Shown one piece after another: positions 1-7,163 of a stretch of 52,748 nt of DNA. The notes under the pieces are model-generated. The model worked only from the letters and a program-made list of their open reading frames with translations. It searched no databases and was not told the DNA's origin. Source of the DNA: SIG672 sp045605765 (GTDB lineage Bacteria > Bacillota > Clostridia > Oscillospirales > CAG-272); assembly GCA_045605765.1 (NCBI GenBank), contig JAZUQQ010000045.1:1-52748 (forward strand), in the 5' to 3' direction. The stretch's first letter is position 1. The number at the start of each line of letters is the position of its first letter. The position numbers were made by a program, and so were the translations under genes.

Positions 1-43
1 GACACTATATAAGTGAAAGCTTTCAAAACACAGGAGAACAACT

Positions 44-1615
44 ATGACCGACAAAAGAGCATCTGAATTGCTATCTGAAAATCTGACGGCAATTTACGGC
101 TACGCTTTTTCTAAGCTCTATGATAAAGATAAAGTTGACGACCTAGCATCCGAAATCGTGTATGAGATCATCATTTCGGCGCGCAATCTTCAAAACGAGG
201 ATGCCTTTTGGGGCTTTGCTTGGAAGATCGCTGAAAACACGTTCCGTCGCTTTATCCGTAAGAGTCAGCTTGCCGCACGGAACGTAGAACTAACAGAAGA
301 AAACATAGGTGTGTACGACCTCTCTCCGGAGCAGGAATACATAGAAAAAGAAACCGCAAGTGAGGAAATATATCTGCTTCGCCGCGAGCTTTCCCTTTTA
401 AAGAAAACACACCGTGAGGTTTGCGTTGCTTATTATGTCGATAACAAAAGCTGTTCTCAAATAGCAAAAGAGCAAAGCATCAGCGTGGAAATGGTAAAAT
501 ACTATTTGTTTAAGACACGCAAATTATTGAAAGAAGGTATCGGTATGACGAGAACACTTGGAGAAAAAAGCTACAACCCCGGAACGTTCAGGCTTGACTT
601 TTGGGGAGATTGGAACAAATATTACGATCTTTTCAGACGCAAGCTTCCCGGATCTATCGTGTTGGCCACATATTATGAGGCTATGACGCCGGAGGCACTT
701 TCGATGGAGCTGGGAGTTTCTATGCCTTATCTTGAGGAAGAAATTGAGATTTTGGAAAAAGCAGGCGTGCTGAAAAAGGTAGGGGAGAAGTATCAGGCAA
801 ACATCGTGATCCTGACGGATGCCTATGAAAAGGAATTTGTCAAGAACACTTCCGCTATCTACACCGACGTTGCAAGATCGGTATTTGATAAAGCAATAAG
901 TCTTTTGCCGCAGATCCGTGCGCTTGATTTTCACGGTAACGATTACGATGATAATCGATTGCTGTTTGGTATCTTAAATCTTGCGTTCATGAACGGTTAT
1001 GGATTAACAAAAGAAAAGTCTCCCCTGGGTCCTCCCAACAAGCTTGCACTTGGTTGCAACGGGTGGATATTCGGATACGACAACGATTATGCAAATCATC
1101 ATTTTGCGGCCATTACGTTAAGAACGGATAATAAAGCCAAAACTGCGTGGTTCACGGCAGTAAACTATAAAGCGGCAGTAAAAGCACAGCTGTACGAACA
1201 TTCGTATTTTAAGGACAAAGCCGAAGCGATGTGCGATGCCATCCTTTGCAAGGATGCCAACTATGAAAATATCACACTTCCGTGGTTAATTGAAAATAAT
1301 TTCATTCACTGTGATGATAACAAGCTATCCGCCAATTTCCTTGTATTTGAAACCGAAGTTTTTGAGAAAATTTGCAAGCTGACTTCCGTGATATCCGAAG
1401 AAGTGGCAAACTGCATGATTGATATATCCGATAAAGCTGAGAATATACTTGCCGAGCACGCTCCCGCTTCTCTCAAAGGACAGTGCGGAGATATTGCTAA
1501 GATCCACCACCGCCTTGACGTAGCAGCTTTCTTGTTAGAGGAGCTTATCAAAGAAAACAAACTGATTGTTCCGAACGAGAAAACACCGCTCTGCATTTGG
1601 GGTGTGAAAGATTAA
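44..1615 (+). CDS. sigma-70 family RNA polymerase sigma factor with long C-terminal extension
   Basis: Predicted sigma factor of 523 residues. Residues 1 to about 80 resemble sigma region 2 (a DLASEIVYEII stretch followed by an AFWGFAWKIAENTFRRFIRK helix). Residues about 105-165 resemble region 4, with a helix-turn-helix (SCSQIAKEQSISVEMVKYYLFKTRK) and the typical LKEG end. An ordinary ECF sigma factor stops near residue 180. Here about 340 more residues follow, beginning near residue 200 with a winged-helix-like segment (PEALSMELGVSMPYLEEEIEILEKAGVLKKVG). The rest I do not recognise; it may be a sensing or self-inhibiting domain replacing a separate anti-sigma factor (inference). The ATG at 44 follows an AGGAG at 32-36. 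No anti-sigma gene is adjacent; a terminator follows and then two XRE regulators. The sigma call is fairly secure; the role of the C-terminal part is unknown. Confidence 0.75.
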   Translation: MTDKRASELLSENLTAIYGYAFSKLYDKDKVDDLASEIVYEIIISARNLQNEDAFWGFAWKIAENTFRRFIRKSQLAARNVELTEENIGVYDLSPEQEYIEKETASEEIYLLRRELSLLKKTHREVCVAYYVDNKSCSQIAKEQSISVEMVKYYLFKTRKLLKEGIGMTRTLGEKSYNPGTFRLDFWGDWNKYYDLFRRKLPGSIVLATYYEAMTPEALSMELGVSMPYLEEEIEILEKAGVLKKVGEKYQANIVILTDAYEKEFVKNTSAIYTDVARSVFDKAISLLPQIRALDFHGNDYDDNRLLFGILNLAFMNGYGLTKEKSPLGPPNKLALGCNGWIFGYDNDYANHHFAAITLRTDNKAKTAWFTAVNYKAAVKAQLYEHSYFKDKAEAMCDAILCKDANYENITLPWLIENNFIHCDDNKLSANFLVFETEVFEKICKLTSVISEEVANCMIDISDKAENILAEHAPASLKGQCGDIAKIHHRLDVAAFLLEELIKENKLIVPNEKTPLCIWGVKD

Positions 1616-1626
1616 AATAATTCTTT

Positions 1627-1661
1627 CCGAGAGTGCTGCTGTTGGTACTCTCGGCAATATT
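1627..1661 (+). terminator. hairpin after the sigma factor gene
   Basis: An 8-bp stem CCGAGAGT / ACTCTCGG (arms 1627-1634 and 1647-1654) starts 12 nt after the stop codon and is followed by a short A/T-rich tract. Its sequence resembles the hairpin after the second XRE gene (3518-3549). The T-run is weak, so termination may be inefficient. Confidence 0.55.
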
Positions 1662-1742
1662 TTACACCCTCTACAATCAACCGTTGCTTTTATAATCAAG
1701 CGAGAAATCTCCATTTCGGAGAAATAATAAAATATTGCTCTG

Positions 1743-1771
1743 TTGACTCTACTGTTGGTTTCGTGTATAAT
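1743..1771 (+). promoter_or_regulatory. vegetative promoter for the two XRE regulators
   Basis: TTGACT at 1743-1748 and TATAAT at 1766-1771 are separated by exactly 17 nt, a near-consensus sigma-A promoter. The predicted start of transcription is close to 1778, about 30 nt ahead of the ATG at 1809. A small TCTCC/GGAGA inverted repeat lies upstream near 1710 and could be an operator (weak). Confidence 0.8.
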
Positions 1772-1808
1772 ATAGTCACAAGATCCGGAACTTGAATTTT
1801 TTCGAGAG

Positions 1809-2681
1809 GTGAAAAACATGTACGAATGTAAGATTTCAGAAAAATTGGTGGAGCTCCGCGCTTCAAAGGGAGTAACACAAGAAGAGGTGGCACAAAGCCT
1901 ATCTATTTCAAATAAAACGGTTTCCAAATGGGAGAACGGTGCTTCGACACCCGACCTTCCTATGGTTATAGAACTCGCAAAATATTATGGTGTCACCACT
2001 GACACGCTTCTCGGACTTTCCGAGGACAAAAAGCAAAGCACGGCAGAAGAAATCCGCTCTTTGTTTGAAGGGCTTGACCGTCGCGAATCGGTGCTAAAAG
2101 CATTTGAAACGGTAAAAGCGCTTATTCCGGCTATGTATGGAACAGTTTCTAAATATAGTGATGATGTATATGATAGAGAAAATGTTTTTCCGTCTGAGAT
2201 ATCGCATTTTTATCGTTCTAACATATCGCTTCATGAGTTTTTTGAGTTCGTAGCAAGCTCCGAAAACGTAAACGTAGCGGTAATGATGCTCCGCAACAAA
2301 GCTGATTTTGCATGGATGAACGATCCGAGTAAGCAAGCAGAGATCGTGAAGATATTCAAGTTTTTATCGAGTGAAGATGTTTTGTCCGTTCTTTATTATG
2401 TTCATTCCACCGCTTGCTCTGAAAGCTTCACGGCGGACTATATTGCTAAAAATACAGGCGTAAATGAAGAACGAGTTTCCGAAATTCTCGATGAATTCTG
2501 TTCCGTTGGTGCATGCCATTGGGTGACGGCACACCTTTCCGAAGGAGAAGTCAGAGTGTACGAGTGCCACGGTGACGGTCTTGTTCTATCCTTAATTTCC
2601 TTGGCATTTGAAAGAATGTGCGGCAGAGAGTCCTACGAATATAACTTTAACGGAAGATGCAAAATGATCGGAGGTAAATAA
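1809..2681 (+). CDS. XRE-family transcriptional regulator with C-terminal winged-helix-like domain
   Basis: A 290-residue cytoplasmic DNA-binding protein. Residues 5-65 form a classic Cro/C1-type HTH: LVELRASKGVTQEEVAQSL, then SISNKTVSKWENG and DLPMVIELAKYYGVTTDTLLG. The middle is unassigned. Residues about 185-270 look like an ArsR-type winged helix (FLSSEDVLSVLYYVHS followed by a helix-turn-helix around TADYIAKNTGVNEERVSEIL). The next gene has the same layout, so the two are paralogues. Start codon ATG follows GAGAGGTG. Translation is probably coupled to the next gene, because only one base separates this stop from the next ATG. The regulated genes are unknown. Confidence 0.85.
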   Translation: MKNMYECKISEKLVELRASKGVTQEEVAQSLSISNKTVSKWENGASTPDLPMVIELAKYYGVTTDTLLGLSEDKKQSTAEEIRSLFEGLDRRESVLKAFETVKALIPAMYGTVSKYSDDVYDRENVFPSEISHFYRSNISLHEFFEFVASSENVNVAVMMLRNKADFAWMNDPSKQAEIVKIFKFLSSEDVLSVLYYVHSTACSESFTADYIAKNTGVNEERVSEILDEFCSVGACHWVTAHLSEGEVRVYECHGDGLVLSLISLAFERMCGRESYEYNFNGRCKMIGGK

Positions 2682-2682
2682 T

Positions 2683-3510
2683 ATGAGTTTATCGGCTAAT
2701 ATTAAAAGATTGCGTCTTGAAAAGGATATGACACAAGAGCAGCTTGCCACAAAGCTTGGAGTATCAGCGCAAGCAGTCTCTAAGTGGGAAACGAGCGAAA
2801 CATACCCCGACGGTGCGCTTCTTATTCCTCTTGCTAATGAGCTTGAGGTATCTCTTGACGAGCTTTTTGGAAATAACTCTGTCACTATGGCGGATATTTC
2901 GTCCAAAATCGTGAAGTTGATTCATAACACCGAGGCGACCGAGCGCTTCAATGTTGCACGTGATATCGGTTGGCAGATTGAGCGCGGTTTGTTTAACTGC
3001 CGTATGGAAATTGAAAAGAAATACGATCCTAATGAAATCAAGAATCAGAAAAACGCATCCTACATTCTTGACGATAACGGATTTACAATCGTATCTAATG
3101 GAAAAGAGCCTTTCTTTTCCGTATTTCCGCAACCTGCGGAGGGGTACGGACATTTTCTGAATGATAATGACGACCTGCAAAAAATCTTTACTGCACTATC
3201 TCATACGGATACAATGAACGCTTTGATCTATTTGTATCATAAAAACGAAAACTACGTTTTTGAGAGTTCTGTTCTTGCGAAGGACTGCGATATACCGAAT
3301 GATAAAATAGAATCGGTGTTGGCGGATCTGCTACTGTTGAAGATAATGTGGAAGCAGGATCTTACCATTAACGGCGAGGAACGTACGCTGTATTATTCAA
3401 AACCGAGCCACAACCTGCTTGCGCTATTTATCGTGGCAAGGCACATCGGCTATAAGGGAGCATATAGCTTGCAATCACATATCAGAAATACGCCGTTTAT
3501 TAAAGAATAA
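2683..3510 (+). CDS. XRE-family transcriptional regulator, paralogue of the preceding gene
   Basis: A 275-residue regulator with an N-terminal Cro/C1-type HTH (residues about 5-62: IKRLRLEKDMTQEQLATKL, SAQAVSKWETSE, ALLIPLANELEVSLDELFG). A C-terminal segment (about 165-260) resembles an ArsR-like winged helix: FTALSHTDTMNALIYLYHK followed by SVLAKDCDIPNDKIESVLADLL. The ATG lies one base after the preceding stop, with GGAGG at 2671-2675 inside the upstream gene, so the two genes are co-transcribed and probably co-translated. The pair could act as a heterodimer or as antagonists with different effectors (inference). The final residues overlap, on the opposite strand, the reading frame of a truncated small-protein relic. 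Confidence 0.85.
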   Translation: MSLSANIKRLRLEKDMTQEQLATKLGVSAQAVSKWETSETYPDGALLIPLANELEVSLDELFGNNSVTMADISSKIVKLIHNTEATERFNVARDIGWQIERGLFNCRMEIEKKYDPNEIKNQKNASYILDDNGFTIVSNGKEPFFSVFPQPAEGYGHFLNDNDDLQKIFTALSHTDTMNALIYLYHKNENYVFESSVLAKDCDIPNDKIESVLADLLLLKIMWKQDLTINGEERTLYYSKPSHNLLALFIVARHIGYKGAYSLQSHIRNTPFIKE

Positions 3511-3517
3511 AATGCAC

Positions 3518-3556
3518 CGCCGAGAGTGACCGTTTGGTTGCTCTCGGCGATCTTTT
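3518..3556 (+). terminator. intrinsic terminator after the XRE pair
   Basis: A 9-bp perfect stem CGCCGAGAG (3518-3526) / CTCTCGGCG (3541-3549) is followed by TCTTTTTA. It shares the CCGAGAGTG...CTCTCGG core with the hairpin at 1627-1654, so similar hairpins bracket the XRE operon. Confidence 0.8.
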
Positions 3557-3584
3557 TATTTACTTGTACTAATTTAGACATCAT
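3540..3584 (-). pseudogene. truncated start of a small protein gene (minus strand)
   Basis: On the minus strand an AAAAGGAG ribosome binding site (3591-3598) sits 6 nt before ATG at 3584. The frame reads MMSKLVQVNKKIAES, then runs into the terminator hairpin and antisense to the XRE gene, stopping at 3450. From memory, clostridial genomes often carry a small conserved protein starting MSKLVxxNKKIxE, normally continuing as repeated GGYKKIE-type segments. Those segments are absent, so this looks like a 5' remnant whose body was lost. A TATAAT-like box lies upstream on the minus strand near 3616-3621. The family recollection is not checked against a database. Confidence 0.4.
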
Positions 3585-3739
3585 AATAATCTCCTTTTCT
3601 TTATTTTGTGAGTTCATTATATCTTTCGGTTGTTTTAGAGATTTTTAAGAAATGTTTGAGTTTTGTTAAAAACGAAAGTTTTTGCATAGCCAGTAAGCTA
3701 TTTGTTATACTCGTATTTTATTATAAACGGAACGGAGGA

Positions 3740-4085
3740 ACTGATAGGGCTGCCAAAGGCAGGCTCGAAATACTAAAATATCTTTATAAGGCAAGAAATG
3801 CGAAAATGACGTAGCCTACGAAATCTTTAGAGTTTCCGTCAGAACGATACAACGAAACATATTATATTAGATGGAATATACTTTTATGTTCCACTTAACA
3901 TAAAACACGGAAGGTGTGATGGCGATGTTTACATTATTGGTGAATATAGTTTCGATAGACCTTATATGTGTGATAAAGAACTTTTGTTACTCACCCAAAT
4001 AAAAGCCTTGATTGCAGCCGAGCTTAGCGACAAGGAAAACGTATTACTTTTTTGAATCATTGAAAATTATTCAAAAATTGCGTAA
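3740..4085 (+). pseudogene. decayed HTH/WYL-type (DeoR-like) transcriptional regulator fragment
   Basis: Three consecutive frames on the plus strand give a recognisable N-terminal half of a YafY/DeoR-like regulator. Frame one (3740-3811) reads RAAKGRLEILKYLYKARNAK. The next (about 3813-3863) reads AYEIFRVSVRTIQRNI, the DNA-recognition helix of HTH_11 proteins. The third (about 3872-4085) reads YVPLNIKHGRCDGDVYIIGE and then YSFDRPYMCDKELLLLTQIK, with an in-frame TGA (4052-4054) before the final ENYSKIA. The normal start codon is gone, although a GGAACGGAGG ribosome binding site is kept at 3729-3738. At least two frameshifts and two in-frame stops make it non-functional. The downstream WYL domain is missing. 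Confidence 0.7.
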
Positions 4086-4281
4086 ACTTTTTAGCTTGTA
4101 TGGTAGATTTTTACAATTATACAACAAACGTGTTCAGCTTAAAACAAAACTGACGCCATATAAAAAGCTATATCAGTTCACAGTTGAATAATCAGGGCGG
4201 GTTGTTTTTACAAAATTCCCATATTTTATATATTTACAGGTGTAAAAAACACGTTTTTGTGTAAAAAAAGCGTTAAAATCA

Positions 4282-4310
4282 TTGACTTTGATATTAAGTT
4301 GTGATACAAT
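4282..4310 (+). promoter_or_regulatory. promoter of the capsule locus
   Basis: TTGACT at 4282-4287 and TACAAT at 4305-4310 with a 17-nt spacer. It lies 130 nt upstream of the first capsule gene, leaving a 5' leader of about 120 nt (4318-4438) in which I see no recognisable riboswitch. The rest of 4086-4281 is A/T-rich with no ORF; an imperfect palindrome AAAAACACGTTTTTGTG sits near 4247. Confidence 0.75.
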
Positions 4311-4438
4311 TAATTAGTATATTTTGAAACCATAAAATGATAAGCGAATTAACAGTTTTGTGTTTTGTAAGATATATAACAAAGCCGTTTTTGTGTGATT
4401 TTATAGCCTAATATGAAAAATGATTAAGGAGACATAAA

Positions 4439-5491
4439 ATGTCACTCTTCACAAACAAAACCCTAATGATAACAGGAGGAACAGGATCGTTCGGCAACGC
4501 CGTACTTAACCGTTTCCTCAAAACAGACATAGGAGAGATCCGCATTTTTTCGCGCGACGAGAAGAAGCAGGACGATATGCGTCACGAGTTTCAGGCAAAA
4601 ATGCCCGAGGTGGTGGAAAAAATCAAATTTTACATTGGCGATGTTCGAGATCTTCAATCTATAAAAAATGCGATACATGGCGTTGACTATATCTTCCACG
4701 CGGCGGCACTCAAACAGGTTCCATCCTGCGAATTTTTCCCAATTGAGGCGGTTAAGACCAATGTGTTGGGTACTGAAAACGTACTGACTGCCGCTATCGA
4801 TGAAGGTGTGAAATCGGTCATCTGTCTTTCCACGGATAAGGCGGCATATCCCGTAAACGCGATGGGAACCTCGAAGGCAATGATGGAAAAGGTTATCGTT
4901 GCTAAATCTCGTACCGTATCTCCCGAAAAGACCAAGATCTGCTGTACCCGTTACGGTAACGTAATGTGTTCACGCGGTTCGGTTATTCCGCTTTGGATCG
5001 ATCAGATAAAAAAGGGACATCCCATTACTATCACCGACCCTACTATGACACGATTCATTATGTCGCTTGACGAGGCGGTAGATCTCGTCTTGTTTGCCTT
5101 TGAGCACGGAATGAGCGGCGATATACTCGTTCAGAAGGCGCCCGCCTGTACGATAAAGACTCAGGCAGAGGCGGTCTGCGAGCTATTTGGTGGAGATAAA
5201 AATAACATCAAGGTTATCGGTATCCGCCACGGCGAGAAGATGTATGAAACTCTTCTCACAAACGAAGAGTGCGCAAATGCGATAGATATGGGCGATTTTT
5301 ACCGTGTTCCTTGTGATAAGCGCGGACTTAATTATGATAAATATTTTTCGCTTGGAGACGTGCAGCGTAATACACTTACCGAGTTTAACTCGCATAATAC
5401 TCAGCTTTTAAATACCGAGCAGGTCAAGGAAAAGCTTCTGACACTTCAATATATTAGAGATGAGCTTGATGCTATGGGAATAAAATATTAA
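4439..5491 (+). CDS. capE: UDP-GlcNAc 4,6-dehydratase/5-epimerase, CapE/FnlA type
   Basis: The 350-residue cytoplasmic short-chain dehydrogenase/reductase starts the UDP-L-FucNAc pathway by converting UDP-GlcNAc to the 2-acetamido-2,6-dideoxy-L-arabino-hexulose intermediate. The NAD(P)-binding GGTGSFG motif is at residues 13-19, the STDKA motif at 131-135, and MGTSK at 142-146. The family uses Met where other SDRs have the catalytic Tyr, which matches here. The RYGNVMCSRGSVIPLW segment near 165 is also typical. Length fits CapE/WbjB. TAAGGAGA at 4424-4431 is a good ribosome binding site. It is followed 10 nt later by the CapF-like gene and further on by CapG, giving the complete CapE-F-G set. 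The family assignment is strong; the exact stereochemistry is by homology. Confidence 0.9.
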   Translation: MSLFTNKTLMITGGTGSFGNAVLNRFLKTDIGEIRIFSRDEKKQDDMRHEFQAKMPEVVEKIKFYIGDVRDLQSIKNAIHGVDYIFHAAALKQVPSCEFFPIEAVKTNVLGTENVLTAAIDEGVKSVICLSTDKAAYPVNAMGTSKAMMEKVIVAKSRTVSPEKTKICCTRYGNVMCSRGSVIPLWIDQIKKGHPITITDPTMTRFIMSLDEAVDLVLFAFEHGMSGDILVQKAPACTIKTQAEAVCELFGGDKNNIKVIGIRHGEKMYETLLTNEECANAIDMGDFYRVPCDKRGLNYDKYFSLGDVQRNTLTEFNSHNTQLLNTEQVKEKLLTLQYIRDELDAMGIKY

Positions 5492-5501
5492 AGGACGAGC
5501 T

Positions 5502-6698
5502 ATGAATATACTTGTTACGGGAGCGGAGGGATTTATCGGAAAAAATCTTGCCGCTACCCTCAGAAACATAAAAGAAGCCAAGGACAGGACTTACCCTGAC
5601 CTGAAAATCGGAGAGATATACCTTTACGATATAGATTCACCTGCCGAGCTTTTCGAAGAGGCGTGCAAGAACGCGGATTTCGTATTTAACCTCGCTGGTG
5701 TGAACCGTCCGCAAAATCCCGAAGAATTTATGCAGGGTAACTTTGATTTCGCAAAAAAACTGCTCGATACGCTGAAAAAACATAATAATATTTGTCCGAT
5801 AATGCTGTCGAGTTCAATCCAAGCGACGCTCATCGGACGCTACGATAGTGACTACGGAAGAAGCAAAAAGGCAGGCGAAGAGCTTTTCTTCGATTATGCC
5901 GAGGAAACGGGTGCAAAGGTGCTCGTGTATCGCTTCCCGAATCTTTTCGGAAAATGGTGCAGACCGAATTATAACAGTGCGGTCGCAACCTTCTGTCATA
6001 ATATCGCAAACGATCTGCCTATTACGGTGAACGACCGCTCGGCAGAGCTTGAGCTTCTTTACATAGACGATCTCGTTGATGAAATGATGCTTGCGCTTGG
6101 CGGTAGAGAGCACCGCTGTGAGTTCGACGGAACTTCTGCTGTTTTGAAGGATAACGGCAGGTATTGTGCCGTGCCGACAACCCACAGGGTCACGCTCGGA
6201 GAGATAGTCGATCTTCTCTATAAGTTCAGCGAGCAGAGTAAGACTCTTGTGTTGCCAGAAATACCCGAGGGCTCGTTTGCAAAAAAACTCTATTCGACGT
6301 ATCTGTCGTACCTTCCAAAAGAAAAGATAGCCTTTCCTTTGAAAATGAATGTAGACGACAGAGGAAGCTTTACCGAGATCCTAAAAACCCTTAACTGCGG
6401 ACAGTTTTCGGTAAACGTATCAAAGCCCGGGGTAACCAAAGGTCAACATTGGCATAACACAAAATGGGAATTTTTCATTGTCGTTTCAGGACACGGCGTT
6501 GTGCAGATGCGAAGGATCGGGACCGATGAAGTTTTGAATTTTGAGGTCAGCGGAGAAAAAATCGAAGTACTTCATATGCTTCCCGGATATACCCACAACG
6601 TGGTAAATCTCAGCCAAAGTGAAAATCTCGTTACTCTTATGTGGGCAAACGAGATATTTGATCAGGACAGACCCGATACTTTTTTCGAGGTAGTTTGA
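5502..6698 (+). CDS. capF: CapF/FnlB-type bifunctional NAD-dependent reductase with C-terminal cupin
   Basis: Second enzyme of the UDP-L-FucNAc route, reducing and epimerising the CapE product to the UDP-2-acetamido-2,6-dideoxy-L-talose form. Residues 1 to about 260 are an extended SDR with VTGAEGFIGKN at 5-15 and catalytic YxxxK at Y118-K122. Residues about 285-395 are a cupin domain beginning MNVDDRGSFTEI, with metal-ligand-like GQHWHNTKWEFF and YTHNVVN. This two-domain order is diagnostic of CapF. The 398-residue length is slightly longer than the S. aureus protein. It lies 10 nt after capE, and its TGA overlaps the next start by 4 nt. Confidence 0.9.
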   Translation: MNILVTGAEGFIGKNLAATLRNIKEAKDRTYPDLKIGEIYLYDIDSPAELFEEACKNADFVFNLAGVNRPQNPEEFMQGNFDFAKKLLDTLKKHNNICPIMLSSSIQATLIGRYDSDYGRSKKAGEELFFDYAEETGAKVLVYRFPNLFGKWCRPNYNSAVATFCHNIANDLPITVNDRSAELELLYIDDLVDEMMLALGGREHRCEFDGTSAVLKDNGRYCAVPTTHRVTLGEIVDLLYKFSEQSKTLVLPEIPEGSFAKKLYSTYLSYLPKEKIAFPLKMNVDDRGSFTEILKTLNCGQFSVNVSKPGVTKGQHWHNTKWEFFIVVSGHGVVQMRRIGTDEVLNFEVSGEKIEVLHMLPGYTHNVVNLSQSENLVTLMWANEIFDQDRPDTFFEVV

Positions 6699-7162
6699 AA
6701 TTGAATAAAAACAGACAAAGATGGAAAATAGCCATACTCGCTGTGCTTCTTGCTCTGCTCGTTGCTTTTATCTTTTCAAATTCGATGAAAAGCGGTGAAG
6801 AGTCAAACAGCGATAGCGCGAAAATAGCCGGTATTCTCGAGCCTGTAATAAATATGGTCTTCGGAGAGGGAAGGGTGAGCGCGAATTATGTCGTTCGTAA
6901 AGGCGCACACCTTGGGGAATTCGCACTGCTCGGATTTCTCTCAATGCTGCTTGTAAGGGCTACGACGAGATATAACGAAAAAAAACTCTTATATGTGGGA
7001 CTTTTTGTAATGCTTTCCGTTGCTGTCGCAGATGAGTATATACAGATCTTCACAGGAAGAACGAGCTCGGTAAGCGACGTTCTGATAGATTTTTCGGGCG
7101 TACTTATAGGTATGACCGTTGCATTTTTGCTCTGTCTTATAACAAGAAAGGATCGAAAGTAA
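6695..7162 (+). CDS. VanZ-like family membrane protein
   Basis: A 155-residue membrane protein with about four hydrophobic helices (residues 11-26, 70-90, 97-118 and 128-148). It carries VanZ-family features: FSNSMKSGEESN after the first helix, VVRKGAHLGEFALLG in the middle, and DEYIQIFTGRTSSVSDVLIDFSGVLIG near the end. VanZ itself gives low teicoplanin resistance by an unknown mechanism; the role of capsule-cluster relatives is also unknown. Start is TTG at 6695, overlapping the capF stop by 4 nt; another TTG lies at 6701 at a better distance from the CGAGG at 6686-6690. It sits between capF and capG, so it is probably co-expressed with them. Confidence 0.75.
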   Translation: MKLNKNRQRWKIAILAVLLALLVAFIFSNSMKSGEESNSDSAKIAGILEPVINMVFGEGRVSANYVVRKGAHLGEFALLGFLSMLLVRATTRYNEKKLLYVGLFVMLSVAVADEYIQIFTGRTSSVSDVLIDFSGVLIGMTVAFLLCLITRKDRK

Positions 7163-7163
7163 A

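Noticed and set aside
3608..3814. 68-codon plus-strand open frame reported as a gene
   Set aside because: Its first two-thirds have no family resemblance and no ribosome binding site; its last third is the first frame of the decayed regulator. Treated as part of the pseudogene region.
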